This document shows, piece by piece, positions 1 through 13,738 of a stretch of 64,000 nt of DNA (positions are counted from its first letter, which is position 1; every line of letters starts with the position of its first letter). This DNA is from Todiramphus chloris collaris. Its lineage: Eukaryota; Chordata; Aves; Coraciiformes; Alcedinidae. The stretch is from positions 4,229,929 to 4,293,928 of the forward strand of contig JANVCC010000270.1 of NCBI GenBank assembly GCA_025345505.1. Reading direction: 5' to 3'. Both the position numbers and the translations under genes were made by a program. Under the pieces are notes generated by a model that was given only the letters and a program-made list of their open reading frames with translations, was not told where the DNA came from and searched no databases.

Positions 1-1251
1 TGTCAGGTTGGGTAATGCTGGCTTTGTAAATAAAAGCATAAATAGTGCCCCAAACTGCATTGTTCTTCCAGGCCATTTTAGTCTGCTCACACGTCTTTTA
101 ATTGTCAAGCTCCTAAATTGAAGTGAATTTGTTCTCAGTGCTTGAATGGAAGAAGCAGGAAGGCAGATAATATGCTACTTATAAATGAGAAGCAAAGGTA
201 GAGGCTGAATCAAGAGGGCAGAAAGGCAAACAAGGCATGAATAGGTATCTAATGTGTATGTGTGTGATTAATACATATTCACATGAACTCATTCATACTT
301 TCCTCTTTCCAGTGCTAAAAACCCAGTCAAAACCCATATAGTGCAGATTTGTAACAGGTAAATGGCATTTTGGTGGCACGTGCTAGGTGTGGCTTGATGG
401 GAGGAATTACTCAGCTTAAGTGTATTAAGAAACATGTAATCACTCAGAACAGCGAGTGATCTTTCCAGAGCTGCTTATTCAAGGGATATATAAAGATACA
501 GATAACAGCATAGCTCAGTAAACTGGTCTAAGTTGGGCAGGCATAAAATGGTACATGTTCTAGCCCTCACTATCCATATTTTATTTTAATTTGTTATTTT
601 TGCTATGTAGCTTAAAAGCCGTTCCCATTCTTGGCCATTTGTGGAACATTTTGAGCCTTGGTTATGTAAACATATGCATATTTTCAATACTTTGAACTTA
701 TGGATTGGCTTACCCTAAATAGAAGTAAAGGCAAAATACAGGAGGTAATAGTAGTAGGGTTCTGTTTTCAGCTTCTTCTAGCTTTGAAATGAGACATGAG
801 TAATTGAGGGTCTTTTTTCTTGTTGGATTATTGCTCCCGAAAATATAGACAATGAGAAGACTCTTAAGTGAAATGTTTTCCTAGGTTTGAAGGACTTCTA
901 GTGATATAGAAATAGGTGTGATAGTAACAATAATGAGAAGTGATCGTGTAGTGTCTTATAAAAAAAGCATCTAATTCTTCTTATCTCCTGATATTTCAGC
1001 CTGTGATTCAGCAGGGGTACTGTGTTTCCTCCAGCTGTGTATTGGTGTGCACAGGCATACGCTCTTTCCTTCTCTCTAGGATTGGCAAAAGCCCATCAGG
1101 AGTTTCTGATGGAATCAATTCACATTGGAATTAGTTGTAACTGAAATACTCAGTGTCTGGGAAGGAGAAGAGAAAATTTTCACCACAGTTCCTGGTATTT
1201 TGCATATCTGGATGTTGCTTCACACCACAGTGTTCAGAGATGCCCAGGACA

Positions 1252-1340
1252 CTCCTAGAATCATTTTTGGACCTTTAAGATCATCAAGTCCAACCATTAA
1301 CCCAGCACTGACAAGTCAAAGGCACTTCCAGGCATTTTGG
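1252..1340 (-). mobile_element. CR1 LINE fragment, 3' end
   Basis: The + strand reads like the reverse complement of an avian CR1 3' end: CTAGAATCATTTTTGG, then a segment of the type CTTTAAGATCATCAAGTCCA, then AACCATTAACCCAGCACTG. Only about 90 bp are left, so it is a strongly 5'-truncated copy. It has no coding potential. Confidence 0.7.
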
Positions 1341-4300
1341 AGCATTACTGAGTGAAGTGCCAGAGCAATGCGGATGAATTGGCTTGCGAGTGGCATCAGA
1401 CCTTCACGGGAATGTTCAGGCAGGTGAAAGCACACAAACTGGATCTGACAGGAGAGCTTGTCAGGCTTGCATGCTGCTTTCAGCCCGAGGAGGCTTCATA
1501 ATGTGGAGTGGCGTGGTGGAAATGGAGCTCTGTGGAAAAGGGTCAGTATAAAAATCCAGGCAGGCAGCATTTCCAGTGCTGCCAGCACCAATCCATTACA
1601 GAGACGGAGGAGAAACTCTCACCCTGAATGGTGCCTTCCTGGGTAATACAAATCCTGATGAACCTCTTCTAGTACATTGGGGATGTTGTGTTGATGTATG
1701 CGTGTTTGTGTGCTGGCTACTGCCTGCTGCTTACAGCAGTGGGCCACTTTGAAGGCAATCTCTTCGTGGTGAAGTTGTGGCTGTCAGAACCTGTTCCTGA
1801 TGATTCCAAGGGTGGGGAATAAATGAACAGCCTGCTATTGCCTCTCTGAGCACCAAGGTAGGCAGGATTTGCCGACCCTTTGGCAATTTTAACATTCAAT
1901 CTGCCTTCCTGTTAGAGGATAAACAGCAGAGCTTTAAAATACAGCCCGAGGTGTGGGGTTTTAGTGTCAGTTTTTAGAAGTATATATGTAGGTATAATTA
2001 ACTAGATTGCTCTGGTGTTTAATGAAGTGCTTTTGAAGTTCTTGGAGAGCTTCACATAGGTCAGCGTTCTGAGTGTAGCAGGTGTACCTGAACCTCAGTC
2101 CAATGTGTTAAGATGAGAATAGGTCATTCTGATGCTCCACCTAAAAAGTTCAGCATGATTTTTCTGAGTTGGGCTTATCCCAATGCTAGCAAATCAACTT
2201 CAGGGTTTCAAACATTTTAACAGGCATCTTACATTTGTCATGTCCTTTCCCTACTCTGTTCCACTTACAGGAACACTGTAATTACAGGAGAGTAAAGTGG
2301 AAACACTGTCTTTGTTTACATCTGTGTGTCCCACATGAGAATAAAGGGATTGCTTTGGTGTGCTCAGAGCAGTATCTAACTGACAATGGCTCTAGTGCCA
2401 TCTGCTAATTGAAGGATTTGGCGAAATAATTGCAATTTCTTACTTAAATTAGGAAAGTACACTTAGAATCTGTGGTTCTTCAGCTTGGAGAATATGCAGA
2501 AGACTTGCATCAGGACAGGCAAATAGCAGCTTATTAACAAACCAGGCTGGCATCAGAACGACCAAAGCTGCAGTTCTTTATACGGGAAAAAAAAATCCAC
2601 CACTCTCCTCACCTGAGACACGTGGTTCTCTCTCTTTCTGTCCATGTATACATGCACCTCACAACTCCTGCCTGTTAACTGTGTTATTTTAATATCAGTC
2701 AATAGTATTCCACAGCACAGCAGCAGTAGGGATGTTTGAGAAAAGGACAAAACATTATTGCTGCATTTTATGAAGAGCAGCAGGAGATCACAAGCCACTT
2801 AAATTTCCATGCCACAGAAATATGATTATGTATTTATAAAGATTAATTTTTAATAATGCTGTTAGCTACAAATGTGCCTAGATCACATGTTTGAGTACAA
2901 ATATTCCTTGAACTCTGGTGAAGTTCACAGCTAAATTCAGAACGATGAAATATGTAGAATATTTCAGCTACATCTGGAATGTACAAAAATGCTGGATGTT
3001 CAGTTACCATGAGGTTTTCATACCTGACTCAATATTACTGCAACTTCCAGTGCCTGTGTTCCAGCTATGCCCATCATTCATTTCTTTTGATGTATAGTCA
3101 GGATAATGCTGATATTGCAAAGAAAATTGTAATCCAATAATTTTCTTTAAGTCTGGATCTCATGACAGTGCAGAAATGGGATTGAACAAACCAGAAAAAC
3201 AAATACTTATAAATTCATATACTGAGCATTATCTATCTAAGCATATTTTCAGATAAAAGCATTATAATCAGGCAACTGAAAGCTTAGCAGCAGTACCAGG
3301 ATTGGACTTTGTAATATCGTTATCTAAGCTTCTGGAAGCTGACGTGCATTTGCATATTAAAACTGCTCTGAATCTTGTGTGGAGAAAGCTCCATGAAATC
3401 CGGAGCCAGGAAGCCCAGCCTTGCAGAGCTTGCCTTTCTCAAGGAATAAATTAACTGGGGAAACTGTTAGTCAGTGGACACTGCTCCATCTTGTTGTTCA
3501 TTTGGAAGCAAAAGTCCTCCGTGGGGGCTTTTCAGTAGTGAAGTCTCATGCTCCAGATGTCTTCTCTCCAGGTAGTGTGTTGGTTTGAGATGGGCAGCCA
3601 GGCTCAAGTCACTGCTTTTTTCAGAGACTCCCAGTGGGAGCTTGGACAAGCCGTGTTCAGTAGCTGCTGTCTCACACACAGCTGCTATGCTTGAAGCCAT
3701 AAAAATGGGTGTGAAAATGATCTCTGTATATGGGTTAATCTTTCCCATACAGTATGTTCATAGGTACAGAGTATGTACAGCAAATATTAGACATTTCTCA
3801 AATGAGATGCTTCAGAGAAAAGCTATGGGGAGAGCACAGAGACATCCATGGAGCAAAGTTGGAGGGTGAGAGAAGCATTCCTGCCCTGAGGAAAACCTCG
3901 TGATACAGTCTTATCAGTGGGTTTTGACATGATTTTGGTGTTGCAAGTGTCACAGGAACTTATTTGATGGTAGTGTAGATGTGACTGACACAGCATCGTC
4001 TGTAAACTTGAAAGAGAGGGTTGTGCACAGAACATGCTGTCAGTTGGCTGCCATTTCCAAGACTGTTTGCACAATGTGATTGCAGCCCGGAGAAAAAAAA
4101 GACCCAGATGATGTTTATGTTGTGAGCTGTACTCTGTAAGGCAGCAGGACTGATAGCAATATAGGGATGAAGAGGCTTTGGAGGTTCTGATGTAAGATCC
4201 TCCCAGGTTTGTCACATCTCATCTGTCTGGTAGGTGCCTCAGTTGGGTGTGCAGTGTCAGCTTCTGTGTTATGAAAAGGCAGTGGCTTTCAGTGTTTTAT

Positions 4301-5814
4301 TTTAGCTTTAATAATCAAATAGTTATGTGTCAGAAAGCACGTGGCTGGCCATAGCAGAATATGTAATCTCCTATATTTTTCGGTAGTAAATTTTATATCT
4401 GCAGTTATTTTGCTGGGCTCAGTAAATCCTGTAGCAGGTGGATTTAAAGTAAAGCAAGTACTTTGAGAAAATTATTTCTGCTGTTTAGTGTTGTTTCCAA
4501 AGCCTCTGCCTTTGCTCTGCTACTTCCTTATGGGCTCCCTGACTCTGTATCATCATATTCTGCTGTATAAAAGCACTGGAAAATTCAAGTTCTGATCCCT
4601 CTGAGGAGGCTGGAGTGTTGAACTGTTCGTTGCAAGTGCCATCTAAGCCTCCCTTGTTCAGCTCCCCTGTATCTTTAAATGATTTCTAATGAGCAGAAAA
4701 TAATGAGCACCATGTCTCACAGACTGCTCATCCTTTAGCATGTTTTCCCACTAGCATATTTTCCCAAAGCAAAAGCATAGGCATAGATCCATCACTTCAG
4801 CATACCTGACTTTCATAAAAGTTAGTTTGGAAAAACATGTCTGAATTTGATTTTGAATTTATTTCAGTCATGCCTGTCTGCCTATTGATACTTTCTTTCC
4901 ATAAATATCTGCACAGTCAAGTTTCACTCCCATGATTACCCATAAAAAGCACAGTTAACTGGATTACATGTCTGTACTTTTATATGGGAAGAGATGTTTG
5001 AACCAATATAAATGGGTTTACCCAGGGTTTTTGGAATGGCCCCTTTGCTAATGATTCTGTGACTGAAGAGCATTTGGCTGCTGGGACCATCCCCAGCTGG
5101 CTACACCAGCACAGCCTGTCCAGCGCACACGTGCACTGCTCAGGGTCATCTCCTCCATGAGTTACCAGAGCAGAGGATGGAGACAGTGGTAGAAGGGGGA
5201 AGGCTGGTTGAGTTCCACCATTCCAGATGATGGACTGCTTCTGTAAAACTATCAAAAACTAAGTGCGTATTGTGTTTGCTGTGTTTGAATATATAGAAAA
5301 TATATGTAAGCTGTAGAAACAAGCAAGACTTTCTAAATTACTGGACATACTTTTATTGCCATTTCCCAGATACATTTTCTTCTGCAGGTATTAGCCAGGC
5401 AGTAGATGATAAGTGTAGAGCCTTCTGTAGTGCTCAGCACAGAATATAGCTCTTAAGGAAGCATTCATCTCAATCAGATTTATTTCAGATTTATATTCAG
5501 CAAGGAATTCTCCCTCAGGTGCCTACACTAGTTCATAAGAGACCCCAGGAGAATGGTAGATGAGAAGAGCAGTCAGGGCGAGAGTTGGGAGCTTGCTGGT
5601 GACAGAGTGTGGTCAGAGCATCGCACATCTCCTCCTGCATGGTCTGAAAGCTCTCCTTCCTTTTAAGTTGAGCTCAATTATTTTCATGCATAAGGAAAAG
5701 ATGGGGATCTAAAGGATATTTGCTCCCAGGCTGGGCTCTGGGCAGCAGGCACCACTCACTCCCACACAGAGCAGTGAGAGGGCTCTTTCACCTGCCATTT
5801 CCCTCTCTCTCTGC

Positions 5815-6565
5815 AGGTTTTTCACTGTCTACCTGTCCTGCTTGAGCTGGAACAGAACTAAGCTCAGTCTCTTTAAGTAACAGCACTTCCTGAAGTTAAC
5901 AGCAGGTTTTTGCAGACATGCTAGAATTGATAACATTCCCTATTTAGAGTTACTACCAAGGACTGTTTAGTGCAGAAAGGCTCTTGCTTTTCCTTGCTCC
6001 TGTGCAGACCAAGGTCACTGCTCAATCTCATGAACCACGCTGCGGGTGCAGTAAGAAAGAGGCAGCAGCTGCAGGGAGAAGCAGCCAGGACAGATGACCC
6101 CAAACTGACCACCAAGGGATTCCATCCCATAGACATCATATTCGGTATAAAGCTGAGGGATCAGGAGGGTCAAGGCGCTTCTTTCTTGGCCAGTGTCTGG
6201 AAAATTCTGTCTGTTCTGCCTTTGATCCTGATCTCTGTGTTCCTGGATTCAGTTCCAGAATCCAGCTCCTGAATCCATTTCCCATCTGCAGCTGAGTCCA
6301 GCCTGGGACTTCCCCAGTGTCCACTCCACTGCATCAGTGCTGTCAGTGATGTAATTGCCCTCAGGGGGCTGGGTTTGATATTGGTTTTGTATATATTTTT
6401 ATCTTCCATTTTATTGTTATTATTTTCATTAGAGCTGTTTTACTTTTCCAACCCCCAAGTCCCTCTCCCTTATTCCCTTTCTCTTCTCCTTCTGGGAAGG
6501 GAGAGGGGTTAATTGAGAGCATATGTCATTCTTCTTGTGGCTGGCCCAGCCTCTAAACCTTGACA
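5815..6565 (+). mobile_element. Solo retroviral LTR, copy 1 of an inverted pair
   Basis: This segment is the reverse complement, with many mismatches, of 7151-7880. Matching landmarks include AATCTCATGAACCAC at about 6026 versus its complement near 7660, GGTTTTGTATATAT near 6381, and TAGAGGCTGGGCCAGCC (complement) at the end. I place it on + because this orientation gives a TATA-like stretch, then a poly(A)-signal-like ATTAGAG near 6430, then a short U5-like part ending in CTTGACA. It resembles avian ERV LTRs. No gag or pol sequence is adjacent. The outer boundary near 5815 is approximate. Confidence 0.65.
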
Positions 6566-7150
6566 CTATCCCAAAGGCTTTTTCTCATCATTACACAACT
6601 ACTTAGACTTGTATCTGGAGTTCGGTTTTGGCAGAAATTGCAGCAAGGGGAGGGACTTTTTCTGAATTTTGTTCACCATTGTACTTTGAAGTTGATTAAA
6701 GTTGGAGTGATGACTAAGCAGCTGGGCTGGGAATCAGAAAACACTGTTCTGCTCCGGGCTCTGCTACCAATCTGCTGTGCAATGCAGAGCGTGCCTCTCC
6801 ATCGCTGCAGATCTCCGTGCAGGGGGCCTGCCTGGCACAGTGGGGTGGGTATCATCTGGGGCTGCGTACTTACTGCTGCCAGTGCCATGTACTGTAGCTG
6901 GTTGGACATCACCATGCCTCTCTGCCAAGCAAGTCCCTCATCCCCAGCTGTCACCTCGTCCTTTCTGATCTTTCAGGAATTAAGTAAACCTTGCTCCTCA
7001 TCCTTGCTGCCCTGAACATTAACATAAGTCTTCATCCAGTGATTTCAACCAGCCCTGCAACTGAAAACAGCTGGGTAACCTCCCCTGCCAAAACTGCAAA
7101 ACCTTGTCAGGCTCTGGAAAAGCTGGTTAAGTTCTGGTTAAGTTGCTCGG

Positions 7151-7880
7151 TGTCAAGGGTTATGGCTGGGCCAGCCACTAGACAAATGACTGACACCCTC
7201 TGATAACCTCTCTCCCTTCTCAGAAGGGGAAGAGAAAGGGAATAAGGGAGAGAGGCTTGTGGGTTAGAAAACTGAAACAGCTTTAATGAAAATAATAGCA
7301 ATAACATGAACTATATACAAATATATACAAAACCAATATTGACCCCAAACCCCAATTACATCACCAACACCACTGATGCAGTGGAGCAGGCACTGGGGAA
7401 GTCCCAGGCTGGACTCAGTGCAGATGGGAACTGGATTCAGGAACATGTAGATCAGGATTAAAGGCAGAATGGACAGAGTTCTCCTTGGCCTCCAACTGGC
7501 TGTTGAAGAAGAGCCTTGACCCTCCTAATCCCTCAGCTTTATACCAAATATGTTGTGTATAGGATGGAATCCCTTGTTGGTCAGTTTGGGGTCACCTGTC
7601 CTGGCTGCTCTTCCCCACAGATGCCACCACTTATTTTATGGCACCCTACATTGTGGTTCATGAGATTGAGCAGTGACCTTGGCCTGCAGAGGAGCAAGGA
7701 TAAGCAAGAGCCTTAAAGCCATGGAGCGTTATCACTTCTAGAAGTAGACACCATCCGCAAAAATTTGCAGTTAACTTTAGAAAGTGCAGTTACTGGGAAG
7801 AGTCTGAGCTGAAAAGTAAAATCACTCAACAGAATTAGTTGTGTTCTAGCTCAAATCAGGATGCTCTGTCACTGAGCAAC
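7151..7880 (-). mobile_element. Solo retroviral LTR, copy 2 of an inverted pair
   Basis: Inverted relative of 5815-6565. It starts on + with TGTCAAGGGTTATGGCTGGG, which is the terminal CA end when read on the minus strand. On the minus strand it carries GTATATATTTGTATATAG followed by ATTTTCATTAAAGCTG, a plausible TATA region and ATTAAA poly(A) signal. Similarity to copy 1 continues to roughly 7880. The 585 bp between the copies (6566-7150) show no internal ERV sequence, so these look like two separate solo LTRs or an inverted duplication. Confidence 0.65.
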
Positions 7881-8699
7881 ATTTTGAAGGCCCAAGGGCT
7901 TCTCCATGCTGGAATTACTATCTGTAAAGAAATTATCTATAGGCAGCTCTCTGTAAGAAACATGAAGAACATGCCAGTTAAATGAGAAGTTATTTCTCCT
8001 TGGTCCCATTTGTAACTAATTTAAATAGAGATTTTTTTTTCTTACTGACAGTTTATGTCAAACTGTGAGTATAAAATGAGTTAAGACTAAAATATTTGGC
8101 ATGACAATATTCAGTGCTTGAGCCCCAGACAGAACGAGAGGAGAAGCATGCAGGCTCTGGGAACCTTGTCAGCAAAAGCCTTGGTTAACTTCCCCCAGCT
8201 CGATGCTATTTGTAAGGCTTATGAAAGGTCAGGCAGATTTCTTGTAACAGCCAGTTATGCTCTTTATTCCAAGGAGTCTGTTCTCTGTCGTTAAACCAGC
8301 TTTAAATGCAATTAAATGCAGATTGTTATCTACAACCCACCTCTTATCTTCTCGTGTGCCTGCTAAATCTTCCAAAGAGTGGACTTTTATTTGCTGAGAT
8401 CCCATAACAGCAAAATAAACTGGCCAAGCATTCTCAGGTAGTCACAAAATAGAAATGAGAAACTGTGGTGAGGCAAAGCCCACTGTTCAATATGTTCATC
8501 ACATAAAATAGACTTGACTTTCAAATTCAGATTCTCAGGCTCTATTCTTGTCTAGCTTCTGACAAGAATGAGACTCCAGTTTTATTTTTGACTTCAAATT
8601 GAAGCCAGGCAATTGCCTCCCCCATTTGAGGTTGGCGACAAGAGACAGTCATAAAGAAAATGACCAGGTGGAAGAGTAAAAGCACAACAACAAATTGGA

Positions 8700-8722
8700 T
8701 TTTTTTTTTTTATTTTTTTTTT
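8700..8722. repeat. Poly(T) run
   Basis: Twenty-three bases of T with a single interrupting A. It could be the poly(A) tail of a minus-strand insertion, but I see no retrogene or LINE next to it. Confidence 0.85.
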
Positions 8723-10569
8723 AAAGTATTGATCTTAAGCAGAGAAGTCGTGTTACTATCGCTTGAGGCTTTCCTCTCTCTAAAAATAACAATATTATAG
8801 GCATTGGTTGTGACAGCAGGGAGCAGAACACCTACAAGGATGTGACTTGTAGATATACATGGTAAAAAAATAATCTTTTGAAATGCCTTCCTTCTTCCAC
8901 TGTGGTGGCTCAGATTCCTTAGCTGCCTGACTGGAGAACCAGGAGGGCAGATGAGTGATTTTCCTTGGGCTCCTCACCAATTTCTGTTGCTTTATTCTTC
9001 AGAAAATCCACAGCATGGCAGCGATGTTGCTCTTCCTTAATGTAAATTCAGGCGTATTGGGATTCTAAATTTGTGCACAAAAAAAAACAACCCTGTTCTA
9101 TGTTACTGAAACTAACCTGGGAAAGCCTTTTCTTCATTTCATGCTTAGCGTGGCTGGGCTTAAAAAAATTTACATGAAAAGCCTGTGCAAGCTTAGAGGT
9201 TTCCTGCGGAGCTTTTGTTCAGCTTAGAGCAGAATAGCTGTTGGACAGGCTCCTGTGCCAGCAAGGGAGTTAACTGTGTATTGCCTCACCATTCCAAACT
9301 GGGCCACGAACTTCTCTTTGGCTCTTGCCCTTGTTTTCCTGTTTCCTCCTGCTCACGCTTCCTTGAGCGAGTTCTCCCTCTCCTCCTCTGTCCGCAGCAA
9401 TGCCCACAGCCCTCCCCACTCCCACGCTGCAGAAAACACGAAGGCAGCAGCAGGGGAGTGCCAGCCCGGATCAGAGCGTGCAGCTGGGTCATCCCTCTGT
9501 GCCTCGGAGGCACGGCCCAGTCAGCGAGTCTGGCAGCTGAGCCCCAAACACCCAGCAGGGCAGGTTACCAAGAATACGACAGACTTGACGTGAGTTCAGT
9601 TTAGAGAGTGGGAAACTTGACTGCTTTAAAGATGCTCGTAGCAGACAGGTCTGCCCTGCATCTATAGAAGGGCAAAGTGAATTCAAGAGGACAGCTCTGT
9701 CCTCTTACAGCACTTTTACCCCCTTAAGGCAAGTAACTCACATTCTGAATTCACGGGGCTGGACACAGCCCCAGCAGCTACTTTTCTGGGTGGCAATTCA
9801 CAGTGGACAACAGAGGTAGTCAAGTATTGCCCCCCTTACTCCCCATCCTGAACCTCTTTCAGCAGATCCATATGTCCAGGTGTGACTATTGTTAACAGGG
9901 AAATCACACCTTTTTTAAACTCATGTTTAGTTTATAATTAAAAACCAGTATAATGAAAGACAAGTGATCCACCTTCTGCTTCATTCTCAGTGGTTCTGTT
10001 CTGGCCCTGGCCTTAGACAGTGGCAGCAGGAGACCTGGGTCTTCCCAAGTGCCTTGAGGCATCTGTAGGGGACCAAAGTGTTTCCCTGACAGTTATAATA
10101 ATTCTGTCACTCTTACCAAAATTACAGTTTCTGCAGCACCCCACAGGGAGATCGTGGTGTTGAGAGCTGGCTTTGGATGTAATTCCGTGACATTTTTCTT
10201 CCCTTCCTAAAAATAAAACTGAAATGTATTTCCTCTGGAGTGTTGTGGTTTAGGTTTATTAAAACAGGGGGCTGGAGCACTCGTACTCTGAGAGATGGCT
10301 GAGCAGAGACTGTTACACCACTCTGTGCAGATATTTGATACTTTTCCTGAAATTTAAGACCTTTTAAGTAGAACACTGGAATCAAGAAGCACTGGCTACG
10401 TGTTACATAGCTGTATTTTAATGTACTGAACAGCACTGAAGTGAGCATTGGTTTTAGGTGGTGGCATTCAAAGCTCAGGCAGCCAGAGACAGTGCTACAG
10501 CAGCAGACACTCCACTGAAATGAGAGATTTCTCCAAGGGTGTGCTTAGTTGTAGCTCAGATATGGAAAA

Positions 10570-10860
10570 CCATTATCAAAAAAATAAACTTTAATAATAA
10601 TTCTTAAATAGACATTGTATACATTTTTCTCTTATTAAAATGAAACCTTTCCTGTCGCCTAAAATTATCTTTAATTAGGATTGCATAAGCTCACAATAAA
10701 ACTGCTGAGGATTAGAACCAGCAGACGTGTTCAGCTCATGGCTTTAATTAGATTAAGCTCTTCATTGCCAGAAGTAAGAGATGAAGCATTAGACCTCTTT
10801 AACATTTAATCTGGAGAATGCTTTGTAATTGTATTTAATATTGTGAGGCAAAAGTTTACG
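10570..10860. other. AT-rich segment with clustered homeodomain-type core sites
   Basis: The stretch contains repeated TAAT and ATTA cores, including TCTTTAATTAGGA near 10668 and GGCTTTAATTAGATTAAGC near 10740. It has no repeat signature and no open frame. It looks like conserved non-coding DNA, but that is only an impression from composition; no conservation can be seen from one sequence. Confidence 0.25.
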
Positions 10861-13687
10861 GGGGGAGTGGGGAGCAATCTGCCAACATCTTTTTATGGGA
10901 TGCTTACTTAGCTGTTTGTCACGTTTTAGAGGCAGATCGTTTCAGGAGGGCATAGAATGATGGAGGGGAGGTGGGATGGGGGTGTCTCACACGTACCGAG
11001 TCACATCGAAGTCCAGATTGACACTAAAGTGGCTTTGTCATTAGCTACCTCCCTTTCAGCCCTGTTTAATCCTGTTTTCCTCAAGACCCATGGAAAACAT
11101 TTGAAAAAGAGTAGATCTAGCAGTGCTTCTAGTAAGTCATCAAATCAATGGTCAGTCACTCCGATGGGTGACATCAGCTGTGCAATGTGCTTTATGTTCA
11201 ACTGCATCCCTACTCGGTATATCGTGCTAGGTTGCTAATAAGCAAATTTAGTAGCCTTTTCAGGGCTGCAGACTGCAAATTCCAATGTGAGCACTGAAGA
11301 GACAAAGTTAGAGCTTGCCTGTCAGCACTGGGTACCAGGCCATCGTGATCCAGTAACGGAGTCGGTAGTATTTTACTGAGCGCTGTTGTAAACACCACCC
11401 TTCAACTTTCAGCTGCTTCTCTGAGACCCTCAAGAGTATAGGACAGAGTTATCTCCTCTTTCTTAGCTGCAGATTCCTGACATGGACTGTGCAGAAGATT
11501 ATCAGGGTTTATTTACTTCACCAACACAACTGTGCAAGATTTAGCTACTTCTTTCCCCTCTCTGAGTTTGTTCCTCAACAAAGCCCCAGAGAGAAATCAG
11601 CTGTGCCCTCCCTCCTTGCCAGCAGTGCGCACACTGTTCCTTTCCTCCTAAAGCCTACATGTCTAGAGAAGAGGACACAGCTGGACAGATGTTCTCTAGC
11701 AGTCACCAGCTAGCAGGGAAAAGGCAAAAGGATCATCTTTGTATAAAGGTAGTCTTCAAACTTTGCTGCTTAGGACAAGCTCGACCTGGCTCACCATGAT
11801 TCAAGTTCTTGCATTCTTCAGTGCCCTCTCCTTGTTTTCCAAAATTGAGTTCTGACCTACACAGCTCAGTCCAGAAGATAAACACTGTGGTGTTTAACTA
11901 AAAGATGCCATTTATAATTAAAATCTGAAACTAAGCTCCAGAGCCCTTAAATAATTCTCTGCCAGAGGTGTTTTGTTAAGATCTTGGGAAATGTTCTCTC
12001 TGGAATTTCAAAACATTCTGTTTTCCTGAACTCCTTTATTTCAACAGGGCAGAGGGATTGCAACAGTGGTGCTGATGTGAGCTATGTGACTCCATCAGGA
12101 AGGGTAATAATAAAGTAATTCAAGAATGGGATTTAAGCTGGTAATAATGTTAAGATATTTTCACTAATAGGTACTAAAGTAAGGCTAATGCAGCTAATAA
12201 TCAGCAAGTTCTGCTGTTTCTGAGTGAACAAAATGATAGGTGATGTCAGCTGAAAGCTGGGCTAAGTTATTTTTGTCTTGGACTTGGATCCTGGTCCAGT
12301 TGAACTTGGTTGTAATGCTGCAGAGCATTTCAGTTAACCACCCCAGTAATACCCCTACAGACAAGGAAATAATCAGTCCTTCTTCCCAGTGAAAGGAGGT
12401 TGGCTTTAAGGAGTTTGACCTTCTACCACTTTACAAAGTGTCCTTGATGAACAGAGTTCAGATGAGTAAACCTGGCCAAAGGTTGTTCTGCTGGACTAAT
12501 AAAATTTGTCTTTATTCAGTTCCTTAAATTCAGGAGTAAATTACCTTGTGGGAGCATTTGCCCTGAGGATTCATACTCGGACAGAGTTACGTGGCATGGT
12601 CTTTTAAAAATAAAATGTTACATAAAGGCAAGGCAATCTTAAGGGAAGGCAATTTGTGGGACAATACCTTATCTCTTGTCTCATTTAAACTGGGTTCCTC
12701 TTAACTGAACCTCTCATTACAAACCTATCTGAGGCAACCACTACGATACGCGTGCTTATTTCTAGGCAGAAAAGGTTAATATTTCTAATTAGAAAGAGGC
12801 TTACTAAGGCATTTTTAAATCAACTGTCTTTGATCATAAAGGCTTCTTAGACATTTTAAGCTTTTTATTGATTTACGTTGAAACCAGTTGTTCCTCATTT
12901 AAATTCTACTGGTGAAGGCAGAGGCATCACAAATGTGGAGTGTGTAGGAAAGATGGTAGTTCTCAGCTAACTGAAACAGAAGTTATTAAGGTTAAAGGCT
13001 TATTGTCCTCCCTCAAACGAGTTTTCATGTGAGAAACATCACATTTCAGATTTCCCAGCAAGCTTCGTGTTTAACGTGTACCTTTAGAGATGGCATGGGT
13101 AATGTTGATCCTGATATTTTCACTTGCTGAAGGTGGATAAATTTCCGAGGAAACAATGCTGTCATTTCAGAAGAGCTCATCTTCCAGTCCCTAAGTTTCT
13201 GGAGTGTGTATGGAACTGGCTTGGAGGGTGCTATTGCTTTTTGAGTGACTGCCCAGCTTTATGGACACAGCAGCAAAGACAGCCAGATGGTAATGCTGGT
13301 ATCCGCTCAACCGGTCCATTCAGTTCCCTCATCCACAGGAAATGGGAGTAGTAGTAAAAATAGGAATTATAATCCCACTTTCTAACAACCAATGGAGTGC
13401 TTTGCAGGGGGCAAACGTATTGCACAGTGATCCTGTTGCATATTGCTACGAGATCTGGGGGGCAGGACAGTGATGCTCCATCCTGCAAGGTCTCTGGGAC
13501 AGAAAGGCAGCGTTAGCCACCCAAGAGTGGGGGGAGAGCCTTATCTCTGCGAGCACCAAGCACAGATGTGGAGTTTGCTGTAGATTTCCAATAGGAATAG
13601 TACCAGAGAGAGGATGTTAAGACACTAATGTTTGAGATCTTTGATCTTCTTTGACAGAAGCTGCTGTTGAAATGCAAATGATTTATT

Positions 13688-13738
13688 AATTACAGCACAG
13701 CACCTCACGGGGTAAGAGAATTGGGTTGTGCTGTAATT
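13688..13738. repeat. Short inverted repeat (12-bp perfect stem, 27-nt loop)
   Basis: AATTACAGCACA at 13688-13699 is exactly complementary to TGTGCTGTAATT at 13727-13738. One G-T and one C-G pair can extend the stem inward. An octamer-like ATGCAAAT lies just upstream at about 13673. The stem is too short for a typical microRNA precursor. Confidence 0.7.

Noticed and set aside
6560..7015. 151-residue frame between the two LTRs
   Set aside because: Could have been an internal ERV gene, but it shows no gag, pol or env motif and starts at the LTR edge. Treated as chance.
9215..9604. 129-residue frame in a GC-richer stretch
   Set aside because: Three overlapping frames on both strands are open here because of composition; no splice or homology support.
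13688..13738. microRNA precursor
   Set aside because: The stem is only 12-14 bp; a precursor needs about 25-30 paired bases.
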